NCBI RefSeq assembly: GCF_018919205.1
Contig: NZ_JAHLQN010000001.1
Coordinates: 1,550,001 to 1,614,000 of the forward strand
Reading direction: 5' to 3'
Length of the DNA: 64,000 nucleotides
Origin: Dysosmobacter acutus
GTDB taxonomy: Bacteria > Bacillota > Clostridia > Oscillospirales > Oscillospiraceae
A model generated the notes under the pieces. It ran no database searches, was not told the origin of the DNA, and saw nothing but the letters and a program-made list of their open reading frames with translations. Shown here piece after piece: positions 22,352 to 30,741 of this stretch (the first letter of the stretch is position 1; each line of letters opens with the position of its first letter). Position numbers and translations under genes: made by a program.

Positions 22352-22772
22352 TGCTATCAACCTCCATTTTCTTTTTTAATTCCTTAAGAGACTTTGCACG
22401 TCTGCGCTGCACGGTGTATCGGACCATATCCAGCTTATCCGCGATCTCCTGATCGGTCATATCCAAAAAATACGCAAGCAGAATAATATCCCGCTTTTTC
22501 TCAGACAGCTTCACAAGGGCATTGGCAAGGATTTCGCTGCGGATAGGGATGGTATAGCCCTGCACCTGAAAGCAGAATCGTTCGCACGGGTACTCGTCCA
22601 GTACGCCCAACTGTCTCTCCTGACTTTCTGACAACCACGAAAGGGAAGTCTCATGCTTGGAGCGCCATGCGATGTGATTGTCATAATCGATGGCCTCTCC
22701 GCGCAGCACCATCTTGCATAGCCTGTCGAATTCATGCCGAGCAGTTTCCTTCTGGGACGGCGTCAGCTCCAT
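22332..22772 (-). CDS. Sigma-70-like regulator (Tn916 ORF7-like)
   Basis: This 146-residue protein has a sigma-70 region 4 helix-turn-helix in its C-terminal half: ANALVKLSEKKRDIILLAYF, then MTDQEIADKLDMVRYTVQRR. The N-terminal half (DEYPCERFCFQVQGYTIPI) links it to the ORF7 family of Tn916-type elements. The ATG at 22772 was chosen because the upstream GTG lies inside the AAGGAGGTG ribosome site. In Tn916, ORF7 acts as the positive regulator for excision. It is divergent from the XRE gene at 23183. Confidence 0.85.
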   Translation of the reverse strand: MELTPSQKETARHEFDRLCKMVLRGEAIDYDNHIAWRSKHETSLSWLSESQERQLGVLDEYPCERFCFQVQGYTIPIRSEILANALVKLSEKKRDIILLAYFLDMTDQEIADKLDMVRYTVQRRRAKSLKELKKKMEVDSSDEQTG

Positions 22773-23182
22773 GAGTTTTTGCACCTCCTTCCCGAACCGC
22801 GGGAGGCGGTGTATTTTCCCCTTTGCTTATATCCCGATTGGGAGGGGTGGTTTTGCGCACTTTTCGGCAAAAATTTTCAAAAAAATTTTCCAACGGCACA
22901 ATGAGCCGATGGAAAAAGAAAATATGGTAATTTAAGCAATACAAAGCGGTGTAGTTGAATACACCGTTTAGAACCGTAAAAGCTATATGATGAATAGCAG
23001 TGCTTCTATCAATTTGACTAAGGTCCGCTACCCGCATCGCACCAACAAGCGCGGTCTTTTACTGGAAATTCCTTAATTTAGAGATTTGATTCAAGAAATA
23101 CAACTCCTTTCCAATGGTGAGTTGCGGTACATCATAATACTGCCCTACATACTAATTTAAGTGAGCTGGAGTACACACTAAA
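22773..23182. promoter_or_regulatory. Divergent control region of the ICE regulatory genes
   Basis: This 410-base AT-rich stretch contains no gene. It holds the inverted repeat CGGTGTA-GTTGAA-TACACCG at about 22949 and an A/T-rich run at 22861-22890. By analogy with Tn916, promoters for both the ORF7-like and XRE genes should lie here; none matches the consensus well enough to be marked. Confidence 0.4.
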
Positions 23183-23542
23183 ATGGTAGTAGAGGTGATG
23201 AATGTGTATGTTGCGCTCGATCTTCTGGCAAAGGCTGTGAGAGAGGCCAGAGAGGAACGGGGCCTTTCTCAGCGAGAATTAGCCCGCAAGCTAAGCATGA
23301 ATACAAGAACGATCATGGATTTGGAGATCTGTCGCAGCAATCCGAAGGGCGAAACTATTTTCCTTATTGCCCGTGAGCTGCACATCAGCTTGGATGCCAT
23401 AGCACACGCTGGCACCTCTCGTCCGAATTCCGTCAGCGCCGATGTTCTGGAATTCTTCTCTGGAAAAGACGATACTGAATCAAGGGACTATATTGATCTC
23501 TGTCGTCAGGTAGAGAAAATGAAGAAAAAGAAAGATCAGTAA
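23183..23542 (+). CDS. XRE-family helix-turn-helix regulator (Tn916 ORF9-like position)
   Basis: This 119-residue protein has a Cro/CI-type helix-turn-helix at residues about 20-75 (AREERGLSQRELARKLSMN, then TRTIMDLEICRSNPKGETIF) and a charged tail of no known fold. It is divergent from the ORF7-like gene, just as the repressor ORF9 is in Tn916, so it probably holds the element quiet. The start is uncertain: ATG at 23183 has GGAG twelve bases upstream, while a GTG at 23204 has AGAGG at better spacing. Confidence 0.82.
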   Translation: MVVEVMNVYVALDLLAKAVREAREERGLSQRELARKLSMNTRTIMDLEICRSNPKGETIFLIARELHISLDAIAHAGTSRPNSVSADVLEFFSGKDDTESRDYIDLCRQVEKMKKKKDQ

Positions 23543-23544
23543 CG

Positions 23545-23577
23545 GAGAAGTGGGGGTTACACCCTGCTTCTTTTTTG
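23545..23577 (+). terminator. Terminator of the XRE gene
   Basis: GAAGTGGG pairs imperfectly with CCCTGCTTC, followed by six T, directly after the stop codon. Confidence 0.65.
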
Positions 23578-23588
23578 CTCCAAAAGAT

Positions 23589-23629
23589 AAAAAGGCGGCG
23601 GCAAAGGACATGGTGATCCTTTGCCGCCG
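23589..23629 (-). terminator. Terminator of the SLH-protein operon
   Basis: On the minus strand CGGCGGCAAAGGA and TCCTTTGCCGCCG form a perfect 13-bp stem around eight bases, followed by CCTTTTTATC, 25 bases after the stop codon. Confidence 0.85.
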
Positions 23630-23654
23630 TTCTTATTGCGGGGTTAGTATACGG

Positions 23655-26600
23655 TTACTTGCTCTGATAGTTACGATAGAGGAAGGTGACGATCTGGGCT
23701 CTCGTGCAGTCGCTGCCGGAGCCGAACAGTCCGCCGCCGATGCCGCCGGTGATGCCGTTCTTGGCGGCCCATGCCACCGCGTCGGCGTAATAGGCATTGG
23801 TCGCCACATCACCGAACTCAGCGCTGCTGCTGACCTTGGGGCTGCCCGCCGCGCGGTACAGGAAGGTCACGCTCTGTGCGCGGGTGCAGGTGGCGTCAGG
23901 GCTGAACTTGCCGTCGCCGGTGCCGCCGGTGATGCCGTTCTCCACGGCCCACGCCACGGCCTGCTCATAGAAGCTACCGGGCTTCACATCGCCAAAGGCG
24001 ATGCCGGTGTTCTTGGGTGCGGGGCTGCCCGCCGCGCGCCACAGGAAGGTGACGATCTGCGCGCGGGTGCAGGGCTGGTTGGGAGCGAACAGGCCGTTGC
24101 CGATGCCGCCCGTGATGCCCTTTTCTGCCGCCCACTTGACCGCTTCATAGTAGTAAGCGTCCACGGGAACATCCTTGAAAATCTGCACCGGAGCCTCTTC
24201 AACGAAGCTGCCCTTGACCGTGACCTTGCCCGTAGGCATGGTGAAGGTGTACTTGCCGTTCTTCTCGGTGAGCTTCACCTTATCGCCGTTCTTATCCAGA
24301 ACCTTGAGCGTGTCCAGCTCGTAGCCCTTGTCGGGCTTCACGGTGATGGTCACGGCATCGCCCTTGGAGGCAGACTTGGGAGAAACGGTGATGGTGCCGT
24401 TCTCGGTCTTATCCACGGAAACGGTGTAGCTGGGGGTGTAGGAGCCACCGCCGCCACCGCCACCGCCGGAAGACTTGGTGAAGGTAGCCGTTGCGATTGC
24501 GCTGTCATTCATGTCTGTCATGACCGCGATAGCCTTGACCGTCGTGGTGGAGGTCAGAGAGAGCGGAGTGCTGTAAACGGGGCTGGAGGCCGTCGGGTCT
24601 GTGCCGTCCTTGGTGTAGTGGATCGTTGCGCCTACCGTAGCGCAGGAGATGGTGACGCTCTGCATGCCGGTGAAGCTGCTCACACCGTTGGGCGTAAAGG
24701 TCGGGGTGGCAACGGTCAGCTTCGGGGAGGTCTGCGTACTGCTGGTCGGTGCGCTGGCCTTGTGAGTGGAAGTCTCTGCGATCCTCGCATAGCCGGTGCA
24801 GCTTGTATTCGCGGCGCAATCCGTCTTGGTGTTGGCCGTGGAATAGGTCGCGCCATCGAAGCTGTATTCACCGCCTGTCACGGTGGGGATGGTCGCCGTA
24901 AAGGTCGTGCCATCGGCGTTGGGCGTAAAGGTGAGAGTGAACGCAGCAGGAGCCGCAGGGCCGTCCGCCTTCTTGATGATCCCCGTCGCCGAGCTGGTGA
25001 TCTCGCCGGTCTGAACATCGCTGGAAACCTTCACGGTGATGGTCTTATTGATGTCCTCTGCACGCAGCGTGTAGGTGCTGCCAGTCGCACCGATGATTTC
25101 ATCGGAACCGCGATACCACTTGTAGATCAGAGTGCCGGTATTATTGGTGATGCCAGTGGTATCCGCTGTCAACGTCTGACCAAACTTCTCTGTGCCGGTA
25201 ATGTTCACCGGGCCGGTGAGGGCAGCGGGCTTGAAGGTTGCCTTGACGATCACATTCCCACTGGGCATGGTAAATGTGCCGCCCGTAACAATGGTCAAGC
25301 TGGTGGGAGTCTTGTCAACCCATTTATCAAAGACATAGCCGGTGCTGGGGGTGGCCGTTAGGGTGACGGTCTCGCCCGCCACAGCAGAGGTCTTGTCGGC
25401 GCTGGCATTGCCGTTTCCATCATTGTTTACAGTAATGCTGTACGGTGTCGCGCCGTAAGCAGGAACGACCAACGCGGCGGACACGGTGCCCGCATTGTGG
25501 TTGGCATCTGCCTTGAAGCGCACATAGTAGGTGCCGGGGGCAACCTCGGTTGCCGTATCCGTGCAGGTCGTACCAGCAGGAGAAGTAAAGCTATTGTCGG
25601 TACTGTACTCCATCTTGTCGGTGGTGCCGGTGATCTTGCCCTTTCCACTGCTGGTGGTGGGAGCCTCCACGCCGAGACCGGTAGGCGCACTCTGATTAGC
25701 CGGAGTGATGGCGAATGTCCATGCAGTATCAGTCAGATCAGAGCCTGCGTTGAAGTTGTCTCCGGCTGCAACATCAATTTTGACGGTATAAGTTCCGACA
25801 TTCTTGGTTTCGGTCACGGAAGCGCTGTCCTTTTCATACTTGACGGTGATCGCGCCGGACTTCGTAAGGGGACTCTTGAGGGTGACGCTGGCCGTCTTAT
25901 CGTTGCCGTCGTAGATCAAATCGGTCGGTGCGACAAAGTTGAAGTCTGTGACAGTCGGCGTTCTCTTGCCGATGTTCCATGTGATCGTCTTGACATCGGT
26001 GGTGCCATCATCCCACTCATAGCCAGTCTCCAGCGTCGCGGTAGCAGTATAGTTCATAGCGCCCACATCGGTCGCCTCGTAGGTGCCGCCGAGGGCGTAG
26101 CCCGTGCCGGCGTTCACGCCGGTCTTTTCCGTGCCGTCATAGACAAGGCCAGGATTGGCGGTGGGAACGTCGATAAGAGTAGCCGGGGCTGTGATATTGT
26201 ACTTCGCGTTGGGGTTGCTCGTCACGGTTAAGTCAGCGTTGTTCACAAGGCTTGCCGCGGGGATCTTAATGACAAGCGCCGCGGAGCTGGTTGCCGAGGG
26301 AGTGCCGCTGATCACGACGGTCGCGGTGGTCGCATTTGCACTTACATCCGTCTTGATCTTGGCTTCAAGACCGGCAGGCAGGTTGGTAAACCAGCCCTTG
26401 ACATCGGTGTCTGCCGCGATGGTATAGAACTTGTCGTTCGTCAGCGTGATAACCACATCTTTGTCGGCAATCGCCGTGCCGGTCGTGCCGTCGATGGTCA
26501 CAGTGTCCACGGTCGCCGTGGGCGTGGACGCGGCAGCATCATGCACGAACTGGAGGACGGTTTTGCCGCTGGCTGCGTCGTAATCGCCGCTATAGTTTTG

Positions 26601-27791
26601 ATAGGAACCATAGTAGGTGCCCTTTACGCATTTCGTGTTGGGGCCGAGAGTCACCTTGCCGCCGATCATGGAGTTCGATTGATTGCCCAATGCGGTGAGC
26701 GTCACCGTGCCGCTGCCGGAAAGGTTAATCTCATTCGCCGTGCTGCTGTTACCTGTCCTAATAACTTGGTAATCGTTAGAGGTTAATGTTAGCTCGACCG
26801 TTGAATCCTTGATCGACACATTTCCTTTGAGCTCTGCCACAACACCATTTGCGCTTACCTTGACGGTGCTGTCCTCAATGTTCAGATTTCCGCCATTTTC
26901 TGTACTGATACCTCTGTTGTTTGAAATATCGGACGAGATGTCCACATCAGGGCTGCTCTTGATGACAACATTTCCGTTGTTATTGAAGATGCCGTAATAA
27001 TAACTGCCGGGGATCTTCACTGTTGCACCATCCAGCGTGATGACGCCGCCTTGCGAGCTAATACCTCTATTGTAGCTACCGTTGCTCAGGTTCACGGTCA
27101 GCTTCCCGCTGATGCCGATGTTGCCGTTGCCTGCAATTGCAGATGGGGTCGCAGCATTGTAAACACCGTAGACATTCTCCTTTGCGTCTGTTGCGGTAAC
27201 GGTCATATCGTTGCCGGACAGAGAGATCGCACCGCTCTTCGTATAAATGCCGTATAACGGACCGTTCTTCGATGGATCCACTTTCCCGACCCGCACATCC
27301 AGCGGTGCGGAGATTGTGACGCCCTCATCTGCATAAATGCCATAGACAGTACCATTACCATTCGCAGTCACAGTCAGCGTGCCGGAGCCGTAGATGTTCA
27401 GCTTGCCGTCGTTGGCCTGTATGCCGTACAGATTATCGTTAGATGTCTTGCTTGTGGTAAAGCTGCTGTTACTCACAACCTCAATGTTCAGGTCGCCGTC
27501 CGCAAAAATCATGCCACCTGTCACATCGACTTGGTAGCCATTGAGGAACAGCGTACCGCTGGACTTCTCATAGCGTGCGACATAGGGATCGCCGCTGGAA
27601 TAGAGGGTTGCGCTGTCAGCATCATTTGCAGCAAGGCATTTCCCGTCGCTGAGGCTTTTAATATCGCCGTTTGCGTTGTACACCCTGACGCTATCCGGAT
27701 AGGTTGCCGCCAGCGCCGTGGTGGGGAGCAGCGAGAGCAGCATCACCAGGCTGAGTAGGATGCTCAGGATTTTGCTTTTTGTTCGTTGCAT
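23655..27791 (-). CDS. Large secreted surface protein with three SLH domains
   Basis: This 1,378-residue exported cargo protein has a signal peptide in residues 1-28 (ILSILLSLVMLLSLLPTTALA). Residues about 30-400 contain many short repeats such as NVYGVYN and GIYTKSG with G-V-x-L patterning, typical of a beta-helix. Several Ig-like and chitobiase-type beta-sandwich modules follow (YNITAPATLIDVPTANPGLV, ATPTFTPNGVSSFTGMQSVT). Then come a poly-Gly linker near 1110, an InlB-type bacterial repeat (GDAVTITVKPDKGYELDTLK) and three SLH domains from about residue 1200, each with a GITGG...CTRAQ core. The SLH domains should bind secondary cell-wall polymer. It is last in a leftward operon with zinc-ribbon genes. 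Its ligand is unknown. Confidence 0.9.
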   Translation of the reverse strand: MQRTKSKILSILLSLVMLLSLLPTTALAATYPDSVRVYNANGDIKSLSDGKCLAANDADSATLYSSGDPYVARYEKSSGTLFLNGYQVDVTGGMIFADGDLNIEVVSNSSFTTSKTSNDNLYGIQANDGKLNIYGSGTLTVTANGNGTVYGIYADEGVTISAPLDVRVGKVDPSKNGPLYGIYTKSGAISLSGNDMTVTATDAKENVYGVYNAATPSAIAGNGNIGISGKLTVNLSNGSYNRGISSQGGVITLDGATVKIPGSYYYGIFNNNGNVVIKSSPDVDISSDISNNRGISTENGGNLNIEDSTVKVSANGVVAELKGNVSIKDSTVELTLTSNDYQVIRTGNSSTANEINLSGSGTVTLTALGNQSNSMIGGKVTLGPNTKCVKGTYYGSYQNYSGDYDAASGKTVLQFVHDAAASTPTATVDTVTIDGTTGTAIADKDVVITLTNDKFYTIAADTDVKGWFTNLPAGLEAKIKTDVSANATTATVVISGTPSATSSAALVIKIPAASLVNNADLTVTSNPNAKYNITAPATLIDVPTANPGLVYDGTEKTGVNAGTGYALGGTYEATDVGAMNYTATATLETGYEWDDGTTDVKTITWNIGKRTPTVTDFNFVAPTDLIYDGNDKTASVTLKSPLTKSGAITVKYEKDSASVTETKNVGTYTVKIDVAAGDNFNAGSDLTDTAWTFAITPANQSAPTGLGVEAPTTSSGKGKITGTTDKMEYSTDNSFTSPAGTTCTDTATEVAPGTYYVRFKADANHNAGTVSAALVVPAYGATPYSITVNNDGNGNASADKTSAVAGETVTLTATPSTGYVFDKWVDKTPTSLTIVTGGTFTMPSGNVIVKATFKPAALTGPVNITGTEKFGQTLTADTTGITNNTGTLIYKWYRGSDEIIGATGSTYTLRAEDINKTITVKVSSDVQTGEITSSATGIIKKADGPAAPAAFTLTFTPNADGTTFTATIPTVTGGEYSFDGATYSTANTKTDCAANTSCTGYARIAETSTHKASAPTSSTQTSPKLTVATPTFTPNGVSSFTGMQSVTISCATVGATIHYTKDGTDPTASSPVYSTPLSLTSTTTVKAIAVMTDMNDSAIATATFTKSSGGGGGGGGSYTPSYTVSVDKTENGTITVSPKSASKGDAVTITVKPDKGYELDTLKVLDKNGDKVKLTEKNGKYTFTMPTGKVTVKGSFVEEAPVQIFKDVPVDAYYYEAVKWAAEKGITGGIGNGLFAPNQPCTRAQIVTFLWRAAGSPAPKNTGIAFGDVKPGSFYEQAVAWAVENGITGGTGDGKFSPDATCTRAQSVTFLYRAAGSPKVSSSAEFGDVATNAYYADAVAWAAKNGITGGIGGGLFGSGSDCTRAQIVTFLYRNYQSK

Positions 27792-27869
27792 AGATCATTG
27801 CCTCCTTCATAGAAAGAATTTGTTGTGCGCCGCGTTTTTGCCCCCGGCTCGCGGCTGCCGGGCCGGTTT

Positions 27870-28346
27870 TTACCGGGCGCTCCGCCCGCTGATGGTTTCT
27901 GCCGTTTCGCTAAGCCACGTTCGCATCTGCTCTGCGGCGAGGTCGCCGATGCAGTAGCCGTCGATGAGCTTCAGTTCCACGGCCTTTTCCAGCGCGGGCA
28001 GCTTTTCCGGGTGGCCGTCCTCACAGATGAGGTAGACCCGGCAATCCGGCAGCTTCCGCCGCACCTCGACGGCGACATTGCAGCAGGCGGAGATGTCCCT
28101 GGGCTCCTCCGCGCCATCGGTAAAGTCGGCCTTCATCAGCAGAAGATCCGCCCTCTCCGCCGTACATTGCCAAACCACATCGTCGCAGTCGTCGGAGAGG
28201 ATGCCCAGCGGACGGCAGCCGCCCAAATTACCCATCCACTCCGCCGCGCGGCGGGTCATGGCGCGGGAGGGGGAGCAGACCGCCGCGCGCGGCAGCTCCG
28301 CTCCGGGGCCGCTGGCAGGCGGCTCCCGCTTTCGGAACAAGCTCAA
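27870..28346 (-). CDS. Receiver-like small protein, phosphorylation site apparently lost
   Basis: This is a 158-residue cytoplasmic protein. Alternating strands and helices resemble a response-regulator receiver: RAAVCSPSRAMTRRAAEW, PLGILSDDCDD, RADLLLMKADF, CRVYLICEDGH, LIDGYCIGDLAAEQMRTWL. At the usual phospho-Asp position after the third strand the sequence reads LLLMKAD, with Lys in the expected place, so it may be a pseudo-receiver. The TTG at 28346 was chosen because it overlaps the upstream stop (TTGA) and follows AAAGGGGG; the open frame extends further upstream without a ribosome site. It lies between the zinc-ribbon genes and the SLH protein in one operon. The fold is a guess. Confidence 0.55.
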   Translation of the reverse strand: MSLFRKREPPASGPGAELPRAAVCSPSRAMTRRAAEWMGNLGGCRPLGILSDDCDDVVWQCTAERADLLLMKADFTDGAEEPRDISACCNVAVEVRRKLPDCRVYLICEDGHPEKLPALEKAVELKLIDGYCIGDLAAEQMRTWLSETAETISGRSAR

Positions 28347-28657
28347 ACCGCCGCCCCCTTTCTCCGTGTCACGCCTGCCTTCGGCAAGCGCGTCCCGCAT
28401 TCGGGGCAGTACCGCGCCACATTGGTGACGGCCACGCCGCAGCCGGGGCAGCAGCGGTGGCGGGAACGGTAAAAGTCATAGAGTGTATTCTCCGGCAGGG
28501 CAGCGCCGCAGTCGGCGCAGTCCGTCTGACCAGCGCTGTTGGCCTTGCCGCAGACCGGGCAGACCTTGCGTCCCCGCAATGTCTCCGGCCCGAAGCCATA
28601 TTCCAGCAGCACCACCCGGCGCAGGGCTCGTTCGGTTCTCAGGTCATAATCTGTCAT
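28343..28657 (-). CDS. Double zinc-ribbon protein (small)
   Basis: This 104-residue protein has two zinc-ribbon motifs: KVCPVCGKANSAGQTDCADCG in the middle (two CxxC knuckles at about residues 33-50) and CCPGCG with CPECGTRLP near 70-90. The N-terminus MTDYDLRTERALRRVV is helical. The ATG at 28657 follows AAGGAGGGAG, and overlaps the end of the upstream gene by four bases. Similar ribbons occur in many unstudied clostridial proteins as scaffolds or nucleic-acid binders. Its role in this operon is unknown. Confidence 0.75.
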   Translation of the reverse strand: MTDYDLRTERALRRVVLLEYGFGPETLRGRKVCPVCGKANSAGQTDCADCGAALPENTLYDFYRSRHRCCPGCGVAVTNVARYCPECGTRLPKAGVTRRKGAAV

Positions 28658-29055
28658 TCGGCGGCTCCCTCCTTTCCGTCTGTGCCGCCCACCTGCAATC
28701 TCGCCCCGCAGACGGGGCAGAAGCAGGCGTCCGGTTCCCGGAGCCGCGCACCGCAGTGATGGCAAAAGGCGGGGAACTCCGTTTCCCACGGGGCGCAGTC
28801 CAGACATAGCCCCGCGTTGACATTGAACATAGCGGAGGATACATACTTCCCGCATTTGGGGCAGAGGTTGAACTCCCACCTGCCCTCCGTCTCCCACGCG
28901 ATCTCCAGCGCCGCTTCCTCCGTGTCCGCCCGGATGGGCTTGGTCACGCAGCACAGCTCACCGGAGATGTCGCAGTAGAACCGAAACACCCGCCCGCCTC
29001 CGGCGTCCGCCACGACCTTGTAGGTTGCTGTTTTCCGTGATTCGGCCACAGACAT
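28654..29055 (-). CDS. Zinc-ribbon protein, first gene of the SLH operon
   Basis: This 133-residue protein has an N-terminal beta-rich part (TYKVVADAGGGRVFRFYCD, with CDISGELCC) followed by two zinc-ribbon units: LCPKCGKYV with LCLDCAPWE, and FCHHCGARL with FCPVCGARL. It is the first gene of the operon reading toward the SLH protein. The ATG at 29055 sits one base after GGGAGG, so the GTG six bases further on may be the true start. Function is unknown; it probably interacts with the second zinc-ribbon protein. Confidence 0.72.
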   Translation of the reverse strand: MSVAESRKTATYKVVADAGGGRVFRFYCDISGELCCVTKPIRADTEEAALEIAWETEGRWEFNLCPKCGKYVSSAMFNVNAGLCLDCAPWETEFPAFCHHCGARLREPDACFCPVCGARLQVGGTDGKEGAAE

Positions 29056-29137
29056 TCCTCCCTTCCGTTTTTTCTTGCGAAGCATAGGGGGCTATGCTAT
29101 AATGCGAGAGAAACAAATACGGCGGCGAGAGGTCATT

Positions 29138-29227
29138 CCGATGGAGCAATGCTCCATCGGAAAGGGGTACCCCTTTCCGATTTCTCTCTGCTGACCGGAC
29201 GCTCCAAAGCATCGCTTTGGCCGTCCG
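29138..29227. repeat. Cluster of three strong hairpins between divergent cargo operons
   Basis: CCGATGGAGC-AAT-GCTCCATCGG (29138-29160) is followed directly by the perfect palindrome AAAGGGGTACCCCTTT (29161-29176) and, 19 bases on, by CGGACGCTCCAAAGC with GCTTTGGCCGTCCG (29196-29227). All lie outside coding sequence between the zinc-ribbon and solute-binding protein genes. Confidence 0.7.
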
Positions 29228-29327
29228 TTCTCCTGTTGTGTACCATATTTCCTCGATCCTGTCATCTCCAAAAACCCGAAATTGGGGAGACGGAGGCATA
29301 AAAATTTTCAAAAATCAGGAAAAATAC

Positions 29328-29345
29328 GGTGTTTTCTCAAACACC
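29328..29345. promoter_or_regulatory. Possible operator before the solute-binding protein gene
   Basis: GGTGTTT-TCTC-AAACACC is a perfect 7-bp inverted repeat 25 bases before the start codon of the solute-binding protein gene, a position suited to a regulator site. Confidence 0.4.
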
Positions 29346-29369
29346 CGTTCGATTTTGGAGACTTAGAAC

Positions 29370-30704
29370 ATGAAATTGAGATTTTTTGCCGCACTGCTGG
29401 CGGTTATGATGATTTTCCCCCTCGCAGGCTGCGAGAAGTCACTGCTGAACAAGAATGACCCCGTGACGCTGGCCTTCTGGCATGTCTACGGCGAGCAGTC
29501 CGGCTCTCCCATGGACGAGCTTGTGGACGAGTTCAACCGGACGGTGGGCGCGGAAAAGGGCGTGCGGGTGACCGTCACCGGCACCAGCAGTGCCTCCCAG
29601 ATCGGCGCGTTTCTGCTGCAGGCGCAGGCGGGCGGCTCCGAGCTTCCGGAGATGCCGGATGTGTTCACCTGCCACATTGGGGACGCGCTGTCGCTGGGGG
29701 CGGAGAATCTGCTGGACTGGAACGACCTCTTTACCGAGAAGGAGCGTGAGGAGTTCGTCTCCGGCTTTCTGGACGACGGCACGGCGGACGGCAAGCTGCT
29801 GGTATTCCCCATGTCCAAATCCACCCATGTGCTGATGCTCAACGGCTCCGCCTTTGACCGCTTCTCTGCCGCCACCGGCACGCAGTACAGCGACCTTGCC
29901 ACATGGGAGGGCTTTTATCAGACTGCCGGCGCTTTCTATGACTACAGCGGCGGCAAGACCTTCTGCGCCATGGACTATCCCATCCGCGCCGTGGAGCTGC
30001 GGGCCATGGAACAGGGTGCGGAGGACTTCTATACCGAGGACGGCTGGTACGACACGGACAACGCCATTTTTAAGGAGAGCTGGCTGGAATTTGCCCGCGC
30101 GCTGGTACAGGGGCATATCCAGATGTCCGACCTCTATTCCAACACCCAGGTCATGACCGGCGAAACCATCTCCGGCATCGGCTCGTCCGCCGCCATTCTC
30201 TACTATAATGATAAGGTAAGCTATCTCGACGGCACAGTGGAGCCGATGAATCTGCAAGTCTTACCCATGCCGAAAACCAACGGCACCGATGCGCTGATGA
30301 CCCAGGCGGGGGTGGGCCTTTGCGCTTATAAGACCGATGAACAGCGGGCGGAGGCCGCAAGCCTGTTTGTCCACTGGCTGACGGAGCCGGAGCGGAACCT
30401 TGATTTTGTGGCCAAAACCGGCTATATGCCTGTGCGGAACGGCGCATTCGACGCGGTGGAGGACTATGCGGATTTTCCTGAGCCGCAGCAGGCATACCAG
30501 AATCTCTACGCCGCGCTGAACACCATGCGGCAGGAATATACGCCGGTATCTGAGCCGCGCTTTTCCGGCTATTACGGTAAGGTCAGCGCCCTTTACGACG
30601 CGCTGCGGGAGGCACAGAAGGACTATCCCGCCCGCCTTGCAAATGGCGAGAATATGGATGATCTTGCCAACGAGACATGGACGCTGCTCTGCTCCATGGG
30701 CTGA
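29370..30704 (+). CDS. Extracellular solute-binding lipoprotein (family 1)
   Basis: This 444-residue lipoprotein resembles the sugar-binding proteins of ABC importers. A signal peptide ends in the lipobox PLAGC (Cys21). The mature part has PVTLAFWHVYGEQSGSPMDE, PDVFTCHIGD, FPMSKSTHVLMLNGSAFDRF and the C-terminal WLTEPERNLDFVAKTGYMPVRNGAF, typical of this family. No permease or ATPase gene is nearby. It is followed, after 37 bases, by a membrane-bound LuxR-type regulator, so it more likely presents a ligand to that sensor than feeds an importer. The ATG has GGAG eleven bases upstream. Confidence 0.88.
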   Translation: MKLRFFAALLAVMMIFPLAGCEKSLLNKNDPVTLAFWHVYGEQSGSPMDELVDEFNRTVGAEKGVRVTVTGTSSASQIGAFLLQAQAGGSELPEMPDVFTCHIGDALSLGAENLLDWNDLFTEKEREEFVSGFLDDGTADGKLLVFPMSKSTHVLMLNGSAFDRFSAATGTQYSDLATWEGFYQTAGAFYDYSGGKTFCAMDYPIRAVELRAMEQGAEDFYTEDGWYDTDNAIFKESWLEFARALVQGHIQMSDLYSNTQVMTGETISGIGSSAAILYYNDKVSYLDGTVEPMNLQVLPMPKTNGTDALMTQAGVGLCAYKTDEQRAEAASLFVHWLTEPERNLDFVAKTGYMPVRNGAFDAVEDYADFPEPQQAYQNLYAALNTMRQEYTPVSEPRFSGYYGKVSALYDALREAQKDYPARLANGENMDDLANETWTLLCSMG

Positions 30705-30741
30705 CGCGGATGAAAAACGAACCACAGGCAGGTGAGACGCA

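Noticed and set aside
23550-25361. 603-codon open frame on the plus strand
   Set aside because: It runs opposite the SLH surface protein, which has clear domains, a signal peptide and a terminator; the plus frame has low-complexity Gly/Arg/Ala composition.
28958-29311. 117-codon minus-strand frame in the divergent cargo region
   Set aside because: It overlaps the start of the zinc-ribbon gene in another frame and runs through the hairpin cluster with no ribosome site.
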